The translations under genes were made by a program, and so were the position numbers. From contig JAJEKV010000015.1 of assembly GCA_021234155.1 (NCBI GenBank), positions 4,014,647 to 4,078,646 on the forward strand: a stretch of 64,000 nt of DNA, written 5' to 3'. Under the pieces are notes generated by a model. The model was not told where the DNA came from. It made no database searches and saw nothing but the letters and a program-made list of their open reading frames with translations. Shown in pieces: positions 10,905-21,699 of the stretch (position 1 is the stretch's first letter; the number at the start of each line of letters is the position of its first letter). The stretch is from Isoetes taiwanensis. Lineage: Eukaryota > Streptophyta > Lycopodiopsida > Isoetales > Isoetaceae.

Positions 10905-11983
10905 ATGGCTCTGCTTAGGTTGATCCTTGTTGCCTGCGCTTTTTTCCCTGTCGTATTGGGTGAGACTCTCCTTCATCCATCTCATTTATTCAAATCGCTT
11001 TTATGATCAGTATCTACGCATGTTCTTTGTTCTCTTCATTTGTTTACACTTTTTTTTTTCTCATTTTCCCATATGAACAGATTATAACACCCCCTGTTTT
11101 TGTTGTTTGCTTGATCTTCCAGGAAAGCTGAGATGTGAAAATTTGCCTGTTGAAGACTGTGCTTTTGCAGTCTCTTCAACCGGTGCTAGATGTGCTTTGG
11201 AAAAATATGTAGCACAAGATGATAGTGCAATCTACCAGTGTCAGGTACATGAATAAATATAGTCATTAGTTTCCTTAGTTCGATATCTCTTTAATGAATA
11301 GAATGAGTTAGGTAATATTGTTTTAACCATAGCAGAGCTCCACAGCAACAGGAATGATCAAATTTGGATTGATTTTTTTACTATCCTCTCTGGCAGAATG
11401 ATCATACATGATAAGACATAGGAACCATAAGACATATATCTGCCATGCTAACATATGTTATATGGCATGTTATGATAGGATGTTTATATATTGATTTGAC
11501 TTTTAAATGTTTTCCTTGAAGATGGAATGCGCATACATGATATGATATAATAAGAGTGATCTGATTTTTTCTTCAGACTACATCTATCCAAGCAAGAAAC
11601 AAAGGTGCTTGGATCGAGACGGAGCTATGTCTGAATGCATGCGGCCTAGACCGGATGACATTAGGCTTCTCTACAGACATCCTCCAGGACAGAGGATCTG
11701 CAAGCAAATTATGCTCACAAGACTGCCAGAATAACTGCCCCAACATCATAGACCTCTACTTGAAGTTGGCTGCTGAAGAAGGTAAACCTGAAGCATATAA
11801 CCACAAAGTTGCATGATCAACATTTTGAACATCTAACATTTATAAGTTGGTGCTGCAGGATATTATCTGCCTCAAATCTGCGAGAATTTGCGCGGCAATG
11901 CCCGCCTTCTCATCTCAGGAGGGCCAAGCCTTCCTTGGCAATATGTACCTGCTCCTGCATCAGCACCTGCAGCTTCACCATAG
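10905..11983 (+). CDS. PAR1: PAR1 family secreted cysteine-rich protein, four exons
   Basis: The exons are 10905-10959, 11123-11244, 11577-11781 and 11859-11983. All introns are GT-AG (163, 332 and 77 bp), and the phases join to give 168 codons plus stop. Residues 1-19 (MALLRLILVACAFFPVVLG) look like a signal peptide. The mature part shows the spaced cysteines of the photoassimilate-responsive protein PAR1 family (PF06521): LPVEDCAFAVSSTGARC, YQCQ, CLNACGLDR, LCSQDCQNNCPNIIDLY and LPQIC. The protein ends in an alanine/proline-rich tail. The molecular function of the family is unknown; the first members were found as leaf transcripts responding to sugar and virus infection. An AATAAA motif at 12012 is a candidate poly(A) signal. 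The divergent neighbour is a DRM1-like pseudogene. No defect is visible, so this is likely a functional gene. Confidence 0.92.
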
Positions 11984-12011
11984 CCATAAACCTGGTCTCC
12001 TTTTGAAACTG

Positions 12012-12017
12012 AATAAA
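12012..12017 (+). promoter_or_regulatory. Candidate poly(A) signal of PAR1
   Basis: AATAAA lies 29 nt after the PAR1 stop codon, in an AT-rich 3' region. Plant poly(A) signals are loose, so this is only a candidate. Confidence 0.4.
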
Positions 12018-12419
12018 ACTGAACTAAAATAAGCAATACCATCCTTGCAGAATATTAGTGTTATTTTTGCTAGTCTAGGAAGTTTCCTTGAGCTTGGAAA
12101 CTTCACTACGTGCAATAACATCGAGGCTAGGCCCCCATCCTATTTATTAATGATTGTGGGGTAAAAATACAGTTTTGCACTTTATTGTTTATATCACAAT
12201 TGTTTTATGGTAATATATTCATAGAACCCATAGTAGCTTCACCTCTTTGTATATATAATGATGTTGAATATTGCTTCCACATTAGGTCTACATTCACTAT
12301 GGTAACCTCATTTTATCTATCGTTAGTCCATCAATCTAGTCCATTAATGTTAAATATGTCGTTACTCCATCTCTTTAATCGAGCATCCTCTTTGGCCTTG
12401 TACAATACTTGATTTCAAT

Positions 12420-12645
12420 TGACAGTAAATATTTATTTTTGAGAGCTATAAGACTATAGATTAGTCTCGAGAGCAACAAGAGTTGCGGCGATTAATATTG
12501 AGTAGATGGCAATGGGCCAAATAGAGAGCTATATAGAGCTATAAGACTATACCTTAGTCTCAAATGTGACTTAGATGGCAATGGGCCAAATATTGAGTAG
12601 ATGGAATTGGGTTGGCTAACATTGAGTACATGGCAATGGGCCAAG
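12420..12645 (+). repeat. Cluster of short direct repeats
   Basis: GAGCTATAAGACTATA followed by TTAGTCTC occurs near 12443 and 12537. A phrase like AGATGGCAATGGGCCAA occurs near 12503, 12573 and 12630. The copies interleave. Nothing coding is visible between the PAR1 3' end and the LINE at 12683. Confidence 0.55.
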
Positions 12646-12682
12646 TTAAAATTTTATTGTGTTTGTATACTTCCATCATATA

Positions 12683-13400
12683 GAATTAAATTGAATTGAA
12701 TTGAATGATTTTTATCCTCCACGGAGGTCAATCTGCCTATGGGACCCAATACAAGAGCGCAGCAGGCGTATTGTTACTCGGGTTAAAACAAAATCCCGCC
12801 CTAAAGGGTTTTCGAGGGGAAAACCGTGGCCGCAATAAGAGCTGACAAGCTGTACAAATATACATACATACTTCATAAAGTATTTTTTGCCCATCAAATG
12901 GTTGTCTGGGGGCATATGCGAGCCCTCAGATCCATTACCACCTGAGTGTGTGATCCTAGTGAGTGCACCGAGGTCGTGCTTAGTATCATGTGTAGCGGCT
13001 AGTCTGGCCTGACCAAGAGAGTGTAGCGTGCTCGGGTCTGATTACATGCTGGGCAGCTCTGAAAAGTGTGACATTCATCCTCAATGGCTCCCATCTGGCA
13101 GCACTGACAAAGCCTATCCTTGCGTGGCTCTCCAATCCACCTGCATGCTTCCCCTCGATGACAAATGCTTCTAAAGCGCTTACCCACGTGACTCATGTTG
13201 CTCTGATGTAAGGTCTCGGTCCACAGACAGGGACGTCCCCTTCAACTGCTTGCCCTGATGCAGTATGGAACTCCGTACCTGTGCATCTACAATTGTGAAA
13301 ATGACAATGTGGTTGTGATTAGGGCATTGTGCACCATGGCGGCTTGCTCTTGCAATGTGAAAAGGCCCCACATTACCAAATTATGGCCTCTTCATCTGTG
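12683..13400 (-). mobile_element. LINE 3' fragment with (TTCAA)n tail
   Basis: On the minus strand, degenerate frames encode the C-terminal zinc-binding region of a LINE ORF2 (LCQCCQMGAIEDECHTFQSC, a C-x2-C...H-x5-C pattern) ending near 12999. A 3' UTR follows, with the hairpin GGTTTTCCCCTCGAAAACC (12807-12825) and a terminus CTCCGTGGAGGATAAAAATC followed by TTCAA repeats at 12683-12707. The upstream part is broken by frameshifts. The 3' UTR matches the architecture of the LINE ending at 29386, so the two belong to one lineage. Confidence 0.75.
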
Positions 13401-14080
13401 CTACCGAAGTTCTGTGGCCTGTGGGTCAATGTAAAGCGTGGGTTGCGGCCTGTGTTGTGGTGGTGGTGGCTTGGTGGTGGTGCAACAGTGCATAGTCCCG
13501 GTTGGTGGCGTGCAGGCCGTGTAGGGCTGTTGGGTATGTGGGACTAGTGCGGCCTATGCTGTGATTTCTTCCCTGTGGCTTCTGCCCTGTGAACCCTGGT
13601 GCCCACTTCCTGTAGAAATTGCTACTGCTCTGCCATCGTATGCACCACTGCTATAGCTATTCATGTGCCTCTGCGTGGAGGCCTTTTTCCTTGCTTGGTG
13701 ATGGCCGTCCGCAACTCCTACAACTCTCGATCTCGAGCAGCGGGGCTGTGCTCGAGTTCCAGCAATCGGGCATCCAGCGCCAGGTTAGAGATATTTTTGA
13801 AACATATACAAGACATTGCCCTCCTTATTTTTGCAAATTAGGGTTTATTACCCTAATTACAAGTTGACTTTCATCTAATGTAAATATCTACTATTCAAAA
13901 TTTCATTAGTCCAAGCCATTCATCAATATGGCAATATTATCGATTCAAACAACCCACCATAGCCAGATGTTACTAAACAACTAAAATGTGAGCAAAAACT
14001 ATCAATCATAAATCATAGAGGTAATACTAGTAATTCAATAACCGATAGTAGCCAAGAGTCTGATGCTCCTCAGACCTATA
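13400..14080. other. Intergenic DNA with a G/T-rich patch
   Basis: A GTGGTGGTGG-rich, low-complexity patch lies at about 13440-13550. The rest has no recognisable gene. Confidence 0.4.
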
Positions 14081-14089
14081 TGATTCCTT

Positions 14090-14500
14090 GTTTATACAAA
14101 TTTGGAAAAAATTGGAAATTCCCTATCCAACAATATACAGTTGTTAAAAGGCAGAAAGGATGACTGCCAATAAAGGTCCTTTGTCTAACCCGGAGTAGGA
14201 AGGCCCCGGGATCACTTGTTGTAGGACTAGAAAGGCCCTTCGTCTAATCAGGACCATTTTTCATGGACAAGTGCCCAAGCGAAGACCACAAAAGGCTCTT
14301 TGTCTCACCCGGACTACTTTGATGGGCAAGTGCTCGAGCGAAGGTCACAATGGTGTCATTTTCTCAATCTTGCAGATGGGACAATCTATACGGCTTATCT
14401 ATATACTGTGAAAACATGTCTAAATATCAACACATAGCACCAGCACACATAAACATAATATACCGACTTAAAGGATATGAGTCTTAGATTCATCATCAGG
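14090..14500 (+). repeat. Diverged relic resembling the window's gypsy LTR family
   Basis: Phrases such as GGCCCTTCGTCTAATC, GACAAGTGCCCAAGCGAAG and a tract of CAACACATAGCACCAGCACA parallel the LTR relic at 37849 (GGCCCTCCGTCTACCTC, GGCCAAGTGCCTGGGTGAAG, GTTAGCACCTAGCATACA). The segment is internally duplicated. Similarity was judged only by eye and the boundaries are unclear. Confidence 0.4.
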
Positions 14501-14551
14501 GTCACATATTTCCCTTCTTCTTAAAGAGCAGAATTAACCTTTATTTCAAAT

Positions 14552-15345
14552 ATAGAATAAAATAGAATAGAAATTATTGTCCCTTGTGCTCTAAGGCCAT
14601 TGGACTGATGTAGCATAAGCGAGCGCCCTAAAGGGCGCTACTAGCACATCACGCTGATTTATTGTAGCCTTTTCTGAAGGCTTCCTTGGTTTCTATTAGT
14701 ACCAGCACCCCGCTTTTAATCGGCATCATGGCCGTGCGGTGGTGCTTCGTTATCAATCAGCTTTTAGCTGAGCATTTTGTGGGCGTCTATGACTCGCCTC
14801 TTGGGTGATTCATATTACAAACCCTCTTTCTTTGTGCACTTCTCGATGCCTGATCATCATCTCCTGGATTGCGTCTGCCAGATCTCTCATTGTTTCTGCC
14901 CTTATCATCAGGGTGTGCACTGGCTGACCCCATCTTATGTTTCTGTATTTGTTTCTGACGTCTCCGTACATTGGGCACTCATTGAGCAGGTGATTCTCAT
15001 CCTCCACTTTCTCAGTGTCACAGATTCTACATATCTGGTTGTCCTTTTCTATTTTCCTCCATCTGTCCTTTCCAATTCTTAGATCGTGGCTCCCCATCCT
15101 AAATCTCACCAGGACGTCTCTCCTGGCCTTCCCTAGCAGATTGTCTCGGTACATCTGTTGCCCTATCTGCTGTTCTGGATTGAAGACTGTCATGAGCCAA
15201 AGAGTCTTGGGTCCGGTGTGTTTTTGCAGCCATGCTCGTGTAGCCTTGTCTGCCCAGTCTTCATTCCATTTCCCCTCGTTTACTAGATCACTCAGGTTCA
15301 TTCCCATTTCTCTGGTGAGACTTTTCAATCCAGTGTTTAATTGAA
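14552..15345 (-). mobile_element. LINE 3' fragment, zinc-binding region and pentanucleotide tail
   Basis: A minus-strand frame of 172 codons (15328-14810) contains CRICDTEKVEDENHLLNECP, the C-x2-C...H-x4-C zinc-binding signature found at the C-terminus of many LINE ORF2 proteins, after a basic, tryptophan-rich stretch. The 3' UTR holds the hairpin AGCGCCCTTTAGGGCGCT (about 14623-14640). It ends with TTCTATTCTATTTTATTC (minus strand) near 14552, a pentanucleotide-type tail. The element is 5'-truncated. Confidence 0.75.
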
Positions 15346-15849
15346 GATCTTATAGGATCTTTTCTTCTTCTTAAGGAGCAAAATCAACCTTCAATCCTTC
15401 CAAAAACCTGTACAACATTTTCGAACTGGCTTCTATACCAAGATAGCAATCAACCATCTTCACTATAGGTTGATATATTTAAGTTCTCGGCTACAGCTTG
15501 GACTATGACGTGCAGTAGTAGATTTAATATCTTACCAAATCCTAACGAACAATCTTATATCACGTAAATATCCATGATAGCTTCAAGTTTTGGCCTCTTT
15601 AAGAACTCCTTGTACCATATTGTTGATGCTTTAGGTTGTTGTGTAAGATTATTTTGCCGATCTATATAAAAATATACCATAGCTTATGGCATACCCTCGA
15701 TTTCACTCCAAATTATAAAAAAGTGACCATACAAAATATGCTTGCACATTTGATCCTTCTCTATTTTTTAATTTGTATGGAAGTCAATGGAACTTCATTG
15801 AGAAACGAATTGATAATTGCTAGGTTGGATACCTTATGGACGTAGAAAG

Positions 15850-17311
15850 GCAAAGTAAGATGTTGTATGTAGTTGAGTTTAACATTGTCCAATGGAGAGT
15901 TATTGGTGTACCATGTTCTCAAGGTTAAATTAGATTCTTATGTTTTATGTGGAATATATTCTAGTTACAATTCTTCAGTTTTGAAGAGCACAATAGGGGT
16001 AAGACAGGGGTGCCCTTTATCCCCCACTCTATTCGGCATTTATATTGACGAACTAGATGATTGGTTACGACAGAGATCACTAATAGGGACAAAACTTGGC
16101 AGCTATATTCTTCAGCTCCTCCTCTATGCCGATGATGTAGTTCTAATTGCTAGCAAGAAAAAAACACTGCAAGAGCATCTCAACCACTTGGAAGACTTTT
16201 GTGTAGCAAAGAAGATAACAATTAATTTATCTAAGTCTAAAATTATGGTCTTTGGCTCACGAGAAAGGCCGGATTTCACCTAGAAGAGAGATCTACTAGA
16301 AACAGTTGAATCGTATAAATATTTAGGGATTGACCTGGCATCCAATTACAGTTGGAAAATCTGCATAAATAGGAGGGTCTCAGGCGGAAAAGCTGCATTA
16401 TATAACATGCTAGCTAAATGCAATAAGGCATCATTCACGGACTAGAATTTGAAGAAGCTTCTCTTCAAAACTCTAGTACAGATGGTGGTGCTATACGGTG
16501 CTCCAATCTGGGGTCCAGAGATCTCGGCCAGCTTATGGAAACAGATTGAAACGATTCAAAAGTCTTTCATAAAAGAGGAACTCGCCATTAGATCTCAAAT
16601 CCCCTACTCGATTATGCTTGCAGAAGTAGGGCTGATACCACTGGAATTAGAAGGTTTATACCAGTCAATAAACTTCTTTAATAGAGTGAATGCTCAAGCT
16701 ACAACCCAGTTATCTCACCATGCTTTGGAGAACTCGGAATGGAAAAACAAGCTAATAGCTTGGGCCGCTAGATGGGGATAACCGCCACACCCGAAAAGAG
16801 GAAACTCAACCATCTTTGGAGAAGCAAGCAATAAGCCATATGTGGGCAAACCCAGGAAAGAGAATGATACAGTACCAAAAAAATGTCAATCCCAGTGATA
16901 ACAGGTGAGAATCAAATCTATCTGATAGCAAACATACCCAAGTCTCAAAGATGCCTGCTTGCCGACATCTGTGACGAGATCCCATAGGGTCGGCAATTGA
17001 GACCGGAGATGGGCTAAGATCCAGGTAGAAGAGCGCTTATGTAAAGTATGTGAAACGAGACAGATTGAAGACGAAGATCATGTATTTACATGTTGCCCGG
17101 AATACGCTCACATTAGAAATAGTTTTGGCATTCAAGCTACTGATTTTCTCTCTTTATTACAAATGCCGCCAATGACTTTAGGACCTTATATGAGAGCTGT
17201 TGATACTCACCGTTCTTTTTTGTTAAAGTTGTAAATAGTCTGTTCATGTGCTCCATGGTCTCTCGAGGCCTAAGAGAGCATCAGACAAATAATAATAATA
17301 ATAATAATTCT
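15850..17311 (+). mobile_element. LINE reverse-transcriptase fragment with (AAT)n tail
   Basis: The frame at 15873-16263 encodes the palm of a non-LTR reverse transcriptase: GVRQGCPLSPTLFGIYIDEL, then LLYADDVVLIAS (catalytic YADD), then INLSKSKIMVFG. After an in-frame stop the same frame continues with SYKYLGIDL (thumb). A further frame (16449-16779) covers VLYGAPIWGPEISASLWKQI, and degenerate zinc-binding residues (CKVCET...EDEDHVFTCCP) lie near 17040-17100. The fragment ends in AATAATAATAATAAT at 17290-17311, an AAT tail rather than poly(A). It lacks the endonuclease and ORF1 and carries several stops. Confidence 0.85.
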
Positions 17312-18160
17312 AGATGATATCAAGACTCGGCTAAAATAACGTGATCGGATGTAACCTAGAAGGTTGTGCATGCCCCATGCAACAACAAATTGGCCATTGA
17401 CGTTGGGTCCAATAAGTTCTTCACTTTGGTTGCCTATTTGGATCGGTCTTAAACTTAGTATTTGTTAGATGTTCAAAGATAGAATACAATTCTTACCTGT
17501 CACTTGTACTCTAGTGTCTTTATAGTAGCCAACATCAAGCGTTTTGTAAAGTAGGCCAATAGTGTGGGGGTGTTTCAGTGGCATAATTGGTATATAGTGA
17601 TTGATTTCCACAAAATCAGTTGATCACTTAGGAAGGAGTTGTTGTTATGTATTGAATGTTAGAAGGTAATCTGCAACAATGCGACGCATAGATCTTGGGT
17701 AGCCTTCAGAGAGGATTCGTAAACCTGAACGGATGAACAAGAAGTGACAATGAATTCAATCAAATTAGAAAGGAAAGGAATTGAATTGAATAATAAGGGG
17801 GGGTGGCCATCAATGGCTCACTTAAGGGAAAAATGATCTGAATGCCTTCCATTAAATGTCAAACCAGCAGCAGAATACCATATTAATGTGCTCTAGCATG
17901 TAAACTAACAACACTATTAAAAAAAATGAATAAATGGATCAACCAAGCAGAAGTAACAATGGTTGAAAGTCATGGGGTCTGAGTACCCATATAGGCGTAG
18001 TTACTCCTAAATGGTTCATGAACATGAACTGCCCATGATCCCATGACTATCCTACGCAACACCTCTAACTGATATGCAACATGTCCTAAGTGGCTTGAGT
18101 GATATCTTAAAAGGCCCATTGGTTCAATATAGTAGATCACCTGCTTTCTTTAATGGACCA
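17312..18160. other. Intergenic DNA, no gene recognised
   Basis: The stretch is AT-rich. A short GGAATTGAATTGAATAATAA tract near 17777 resembles the LINE tails elsewhere in the window but has no attached LINE sequence that I can see. Confidence 0.4.
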
Positions 18161-18560
18161 TAATAGCTACTTAAATAGAGAACATGCCATCCTTAATGGA
18201 TCATACAACAGCTCAAATGGACGTTTTATAAACCTGCATCGAACATCAACGCACCTACTTAGGCCTTGTAAACACCAAAATAGAGCATCACTAAACCTGA
18301 AATGGAGCAGATATTTATCTTGTTTGTCCAGATACTCTCCACATTGGTGCAGCTAATGGATCATTTAAAAACCTACATGGATCATTAACAATACTAGTTA
18401 GACTAGCTAGACACCGAGATGGATCATTCAATACACCTACTTAAATCATCTAAATACCTAAATGGACCAAATTCAGAACTGTTATTGATCAACTGTTTAC
18501 CTTGTTTATTCATCTAATCTCCATATTGGTGCAGCCAAATACCTCAAAGGATCAGCACCC
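18160..18560 (+). repeat. Diverged ~185-bp tandem duplication
   Basis: The phrase ACCTTGTTTATTCATC, then TCTCCATATTGGTGCAGCC, near 18500 repeats ATCTTGTTTGTCCAGA, then TCTCCACATTGGTGCAGC, near 18315. Intervening AATGGATCA and CACCTACTTA motifs are also repeated. No gene is visible. Confidence 0.55.
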
Positions 18561-18921
18561 AACCTGCATAAGTTATTAATAAAATCCTCAAAAAGTCGGT
18601 TAGGGAATTGAACCCTAAACCAGCAGACTTGCTGGCAACCATTCTAGACCACCTGCACATGATCATGCAATCACAGAGCCCTTTCTGATTTGATGATCAT
18701 CTCAACAACTAAAATAAAGCAACAAACAAATTAGAACGATTAGCCTGGATTACAAGCACGCCAATAAAATGTGGACTCTTGCAGTAAACTTCAAGATAAG
18801 AAGAGTGATGTTGATCTTCCACGCACAAACAGAATTCTGCCAGAATTTTGGAATTTCAAATATTAAACTTAGAAAATAGAAGTTTCATATATTTAAACTT
18901 AAAAAAGCAACAATTTATATC

Positions 18922-21334
18922 TCAACTAACCATTTTAAAGCACCTTCTAAATTCCAAGACTCTCCAAGTGATCTTCAGCTTCTTTCCTGTACAAATCATC
19001 CAATGTCTTGGTTTTCTTTGCGAACAAAGGAGAATTGTTGTCTTTGCCATGATAACCACAGGTTCTGTCCAATACTCACTTACATTTCCAAATTCTACAC
19101 CACCATGTTCCACTGCTACCTCAACATGTCTACATGCTCTTTTTCTGCAGTGCTCATCCCATGAACATTCATGGATATCTTCAATACTGCAGCCAATACA
19201 TGGACCACTATCTTCTGGGTCCTGACTATCCTGAAATACTGCCAACATTTGGTCCCTAAAACTGCCAACATTTGGTCCCTAAAAACAGGAGGATGTTGAG
19301 ATTCTATGTTGAGTTAATGGTTTTCTTACCTTCAGATTCAATGTCAAATCAATGCATGCACGTCTGGCCTTTGATCTTTCTTTTGGCCATTTGCAACACC
19401 ATAACTTCATCATCAGAAGATGATGATTCCACCACAACATTTCTTTTTCTTGTTCTCTTACATGTTTTTGCCCCTTGTAATCTCTTGTTTTCTTCCTATC
19501 CTTTTCAGCACGTTCGTTCCTTGCTTTCTCTCTCTCTCTTTTGCCTCCTTCTTCTCTTCTTGGATTCTTTTCTTCTCCTCAATTTTCTCTTGTCTAACAC
19601 TGCTGCCTCTTCATCTCTCTTCTATTGTTCAAGCCTAGCAGTTAACACCTCATCTGAAGTAACATACAATTTTCATTTCAAACCAGAAGGTAATTTTCCT
19701 CTTCTCTTTTTTTGAACTTGTGCTGCAGCTGCAGCTTGTGTAACTGCAATTGCCAAGGCTGCTAGATCAGTTTGCTGCCTACTACTGCCAGCAGCCAATT
19801 GGCCAGCATGATCTGCAATACCAGTTTACTGCCTACTACTGCCCTCAGCAGCCAACTGGCCAGCATGATTTGCAACAGGGACCTCAACTGCAACTACTGC
19901 AACAGGGATTTCACATTCCACAAGAAGCATTTTCATTTGGAATTGGAACAAGATGATCAGTCGGAGAATAAGTTCCAGGAGTCTGGTTCATGGTAGTCTC
20001 AATTAGATCAGCAACAATATCAGGCTTAATTGCAGCAGAATCAAATGGCCAAATCCCTGTTTTCTTAAAACCAGCAGCTATGTTTATAGGAATAAGTGAG
20101 GCTTCCAAAGATTTGGAGACAATTGAAGCCGTCTTCCTTGGAAGGTTCAAATCCAATCCTAGAATCATGAAACATGATCTAAGATTTTTAAAAGTGAAGT
20201 CTTGAAAGGTGAAAAGCAACTTACATCCAAGGCTTGAAGTCTATGAGATATGAGAGGTGTGAGGTGGTAGCTGCAGATGCAGAATGTGAAGTCCCATATT
20301 CTTGGCCTTTTGAATAGTCTGAATAGTCACGTGAGAGCCACGCCCGTCACAAATAAGGAGATGTGATCTCTCAACACTAATTCCTCCCGGCACATTCTTT
20401 TGGAAGTGATACAAAACAACACATCAGTAATCCAGGCCTTTTTTTGGTAGGCCAAAGAGATCAGTATCCCTCATCCTTTTGCCCTTGAATACGTATAAAT
20501 TTGGCAATTTGCCATCGTATGCATTGACACAACAGAGAACCATAAGCCATTCCCTATTGCCAAGTATGGTTTCAGTAATATTTCTCATACCCTTCCTTGC
20601 AATAACTCTTATCCCATTCTTATTCCCTGCCTGCACTCCAGTCTCATCTGTGTTCCACACTTGGAACTGGGTCTAGGCTCAATTTACTATAAATGGACTT
20701 GAGAGTATCATAAAAATTTGTGAGGTTAGAGCTGGTGACATTGCCTTGATTCTTGTTACCTCAACACATTGAGTGGATAGAAAGTTCATGATGTCTATAT
20801 TTGAAACTCTTCCACCATTTAGAGCCAGGCAAACCATCCTTAAAAGCAGTAACTTGATTAATGGTCATTTAAGAGACTCTTTCTCTTAGAACCCCTAAAG
20901 TTACTGCCCTTCCTTCATCTCATAATTCAAGGCACCATTTCCCAAATGTCTCTTCCTCTTCCAATGTAAGGGCTTTAGGCATACTACCAAATTTGTGCAC
21001 CATAATGTCTTGAGGCTTTCCTAATACTGAGAACACCTAAAGTTATGGACTCTATAGCAAAATCTAAGGTCTCTTCTATCCATGAGCCTCTAACAAAATG
21101 TCTCACTTGCTTCTTACCAATGTCATGAGGTGTTGGATTTGCTTGGAGAATTTTGAGATTGGTAGATTTCCTGTTCTGCCTTTGGACTGGAATGTCAGCA
21201 GGATGGAGAGAATCAAATGGGGTATCAACATTTTGTAAATCAGAGACAGAGATAGGGGTAGGGGCCACAGTTCTATGTCTAAGGTTCATAATGGTCTTGA
21301 GGCAAATAGGAATGGAGTAGGAATTGAGAGGCAA
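18922..21334 (-). pseudogene. Pogo/Tigger-type DDE transposase pseudogene
   Basis: The parts read on the minus strand in order. First comes a helix-turn-helix of psq/CENPB type at 21334-20984 (WIEETLDFAIESI, then SIRKASRHYGAQ). The DDE_1 catalytic core (PF03184) follows: NTDETGVQAGNKNG with the first Asp at about 20648-20646, LLICDGRGSHVT with the second at 20348-20346, and LQALDVSCFSPFK with the third at 20227-20225. Then comes the GFKKTGIWPFD motif (about 20050). Further down is a basic, glutamate-rich coiled-coil-like stretch (about 19600-19450) and a cysteine/histidine-rich end (CIGCSIEDIHECSWDEHCRK, about 19180). Several frameshifts and stops separate the pieces, so no active enzyme is encoded. 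All three catalytic positions are still visible. Terminal inverted repeats were not located. Confidence 0.8.
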
Positions 21335-21534
21335 GAACCTGCAAGCAAAAGAAAATTGAGTATGAGAATTAATTCAATAATGAAATCTATATCCACAAAA
21401 ATGACCAGAAGCCATGGCAAAATTTCAGACATGAATTGGCAGATATGAGTAGACAGAATTTATGAAGTCACGGTAGAATTTCAGACATGGCAAGCCAATT
21501 CATATGAAAGCAAAATTGAAATGTTGGAACTTAA

Positions 21535-21690
21535 ATAAAAGCAAAACAAAAGTAAACATGCAAAGCAAAACATGCAAAGGTAAACATGCAAAACACAACA
21601 TGCAAAAAGCTAAACATGCAAAACACAGCATGCAAAAAGCTAAACATGCAAAATAAAGTATGCAATGGAATGCAAAAAAATCTTGAAGAC
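21535..21690 (+). repeat. AACATGCAAA short tandem repeat
   Basis: About eight copies of AACATGCAAA or AGCATGCAAA occur with spacers AACACA, AAGCTA or GGTA, partly as a 34-bp higher-order unit. It lies upstream, on the minus strand, of the transposase pseudogene. Confidence 0.75.
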
Positions 21691-21699
21691 TCACCTTGA

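Noticed and set aside
14810-15328. The 172-codon minus-strand frame as a host gene
   Set aside because: Its zinc-binding signature, 3'-UTR hairpin and pentanucleotide tail identify a LINE fragment.
18600-18660. tRNA-like phrase (GGGAATTGAACCCT with downstream CATTCTAGACCACC) suggesting a reverse-strand tRNA or SINE head
   Set aside because: A T-loop-like sequence is present, but I could not fold an acceptor stem or find A- and B-box spacing. Too weak to call.
19272-19715. Plus-strand 147-codon hydrophobic frame as a membrane protein
   Set aside because: It is the antisense of the charged, coiled-coil-like segment of the transposase pseudogene. The Leu/Phe/Ser richness mirrors Glu/Lys codons.
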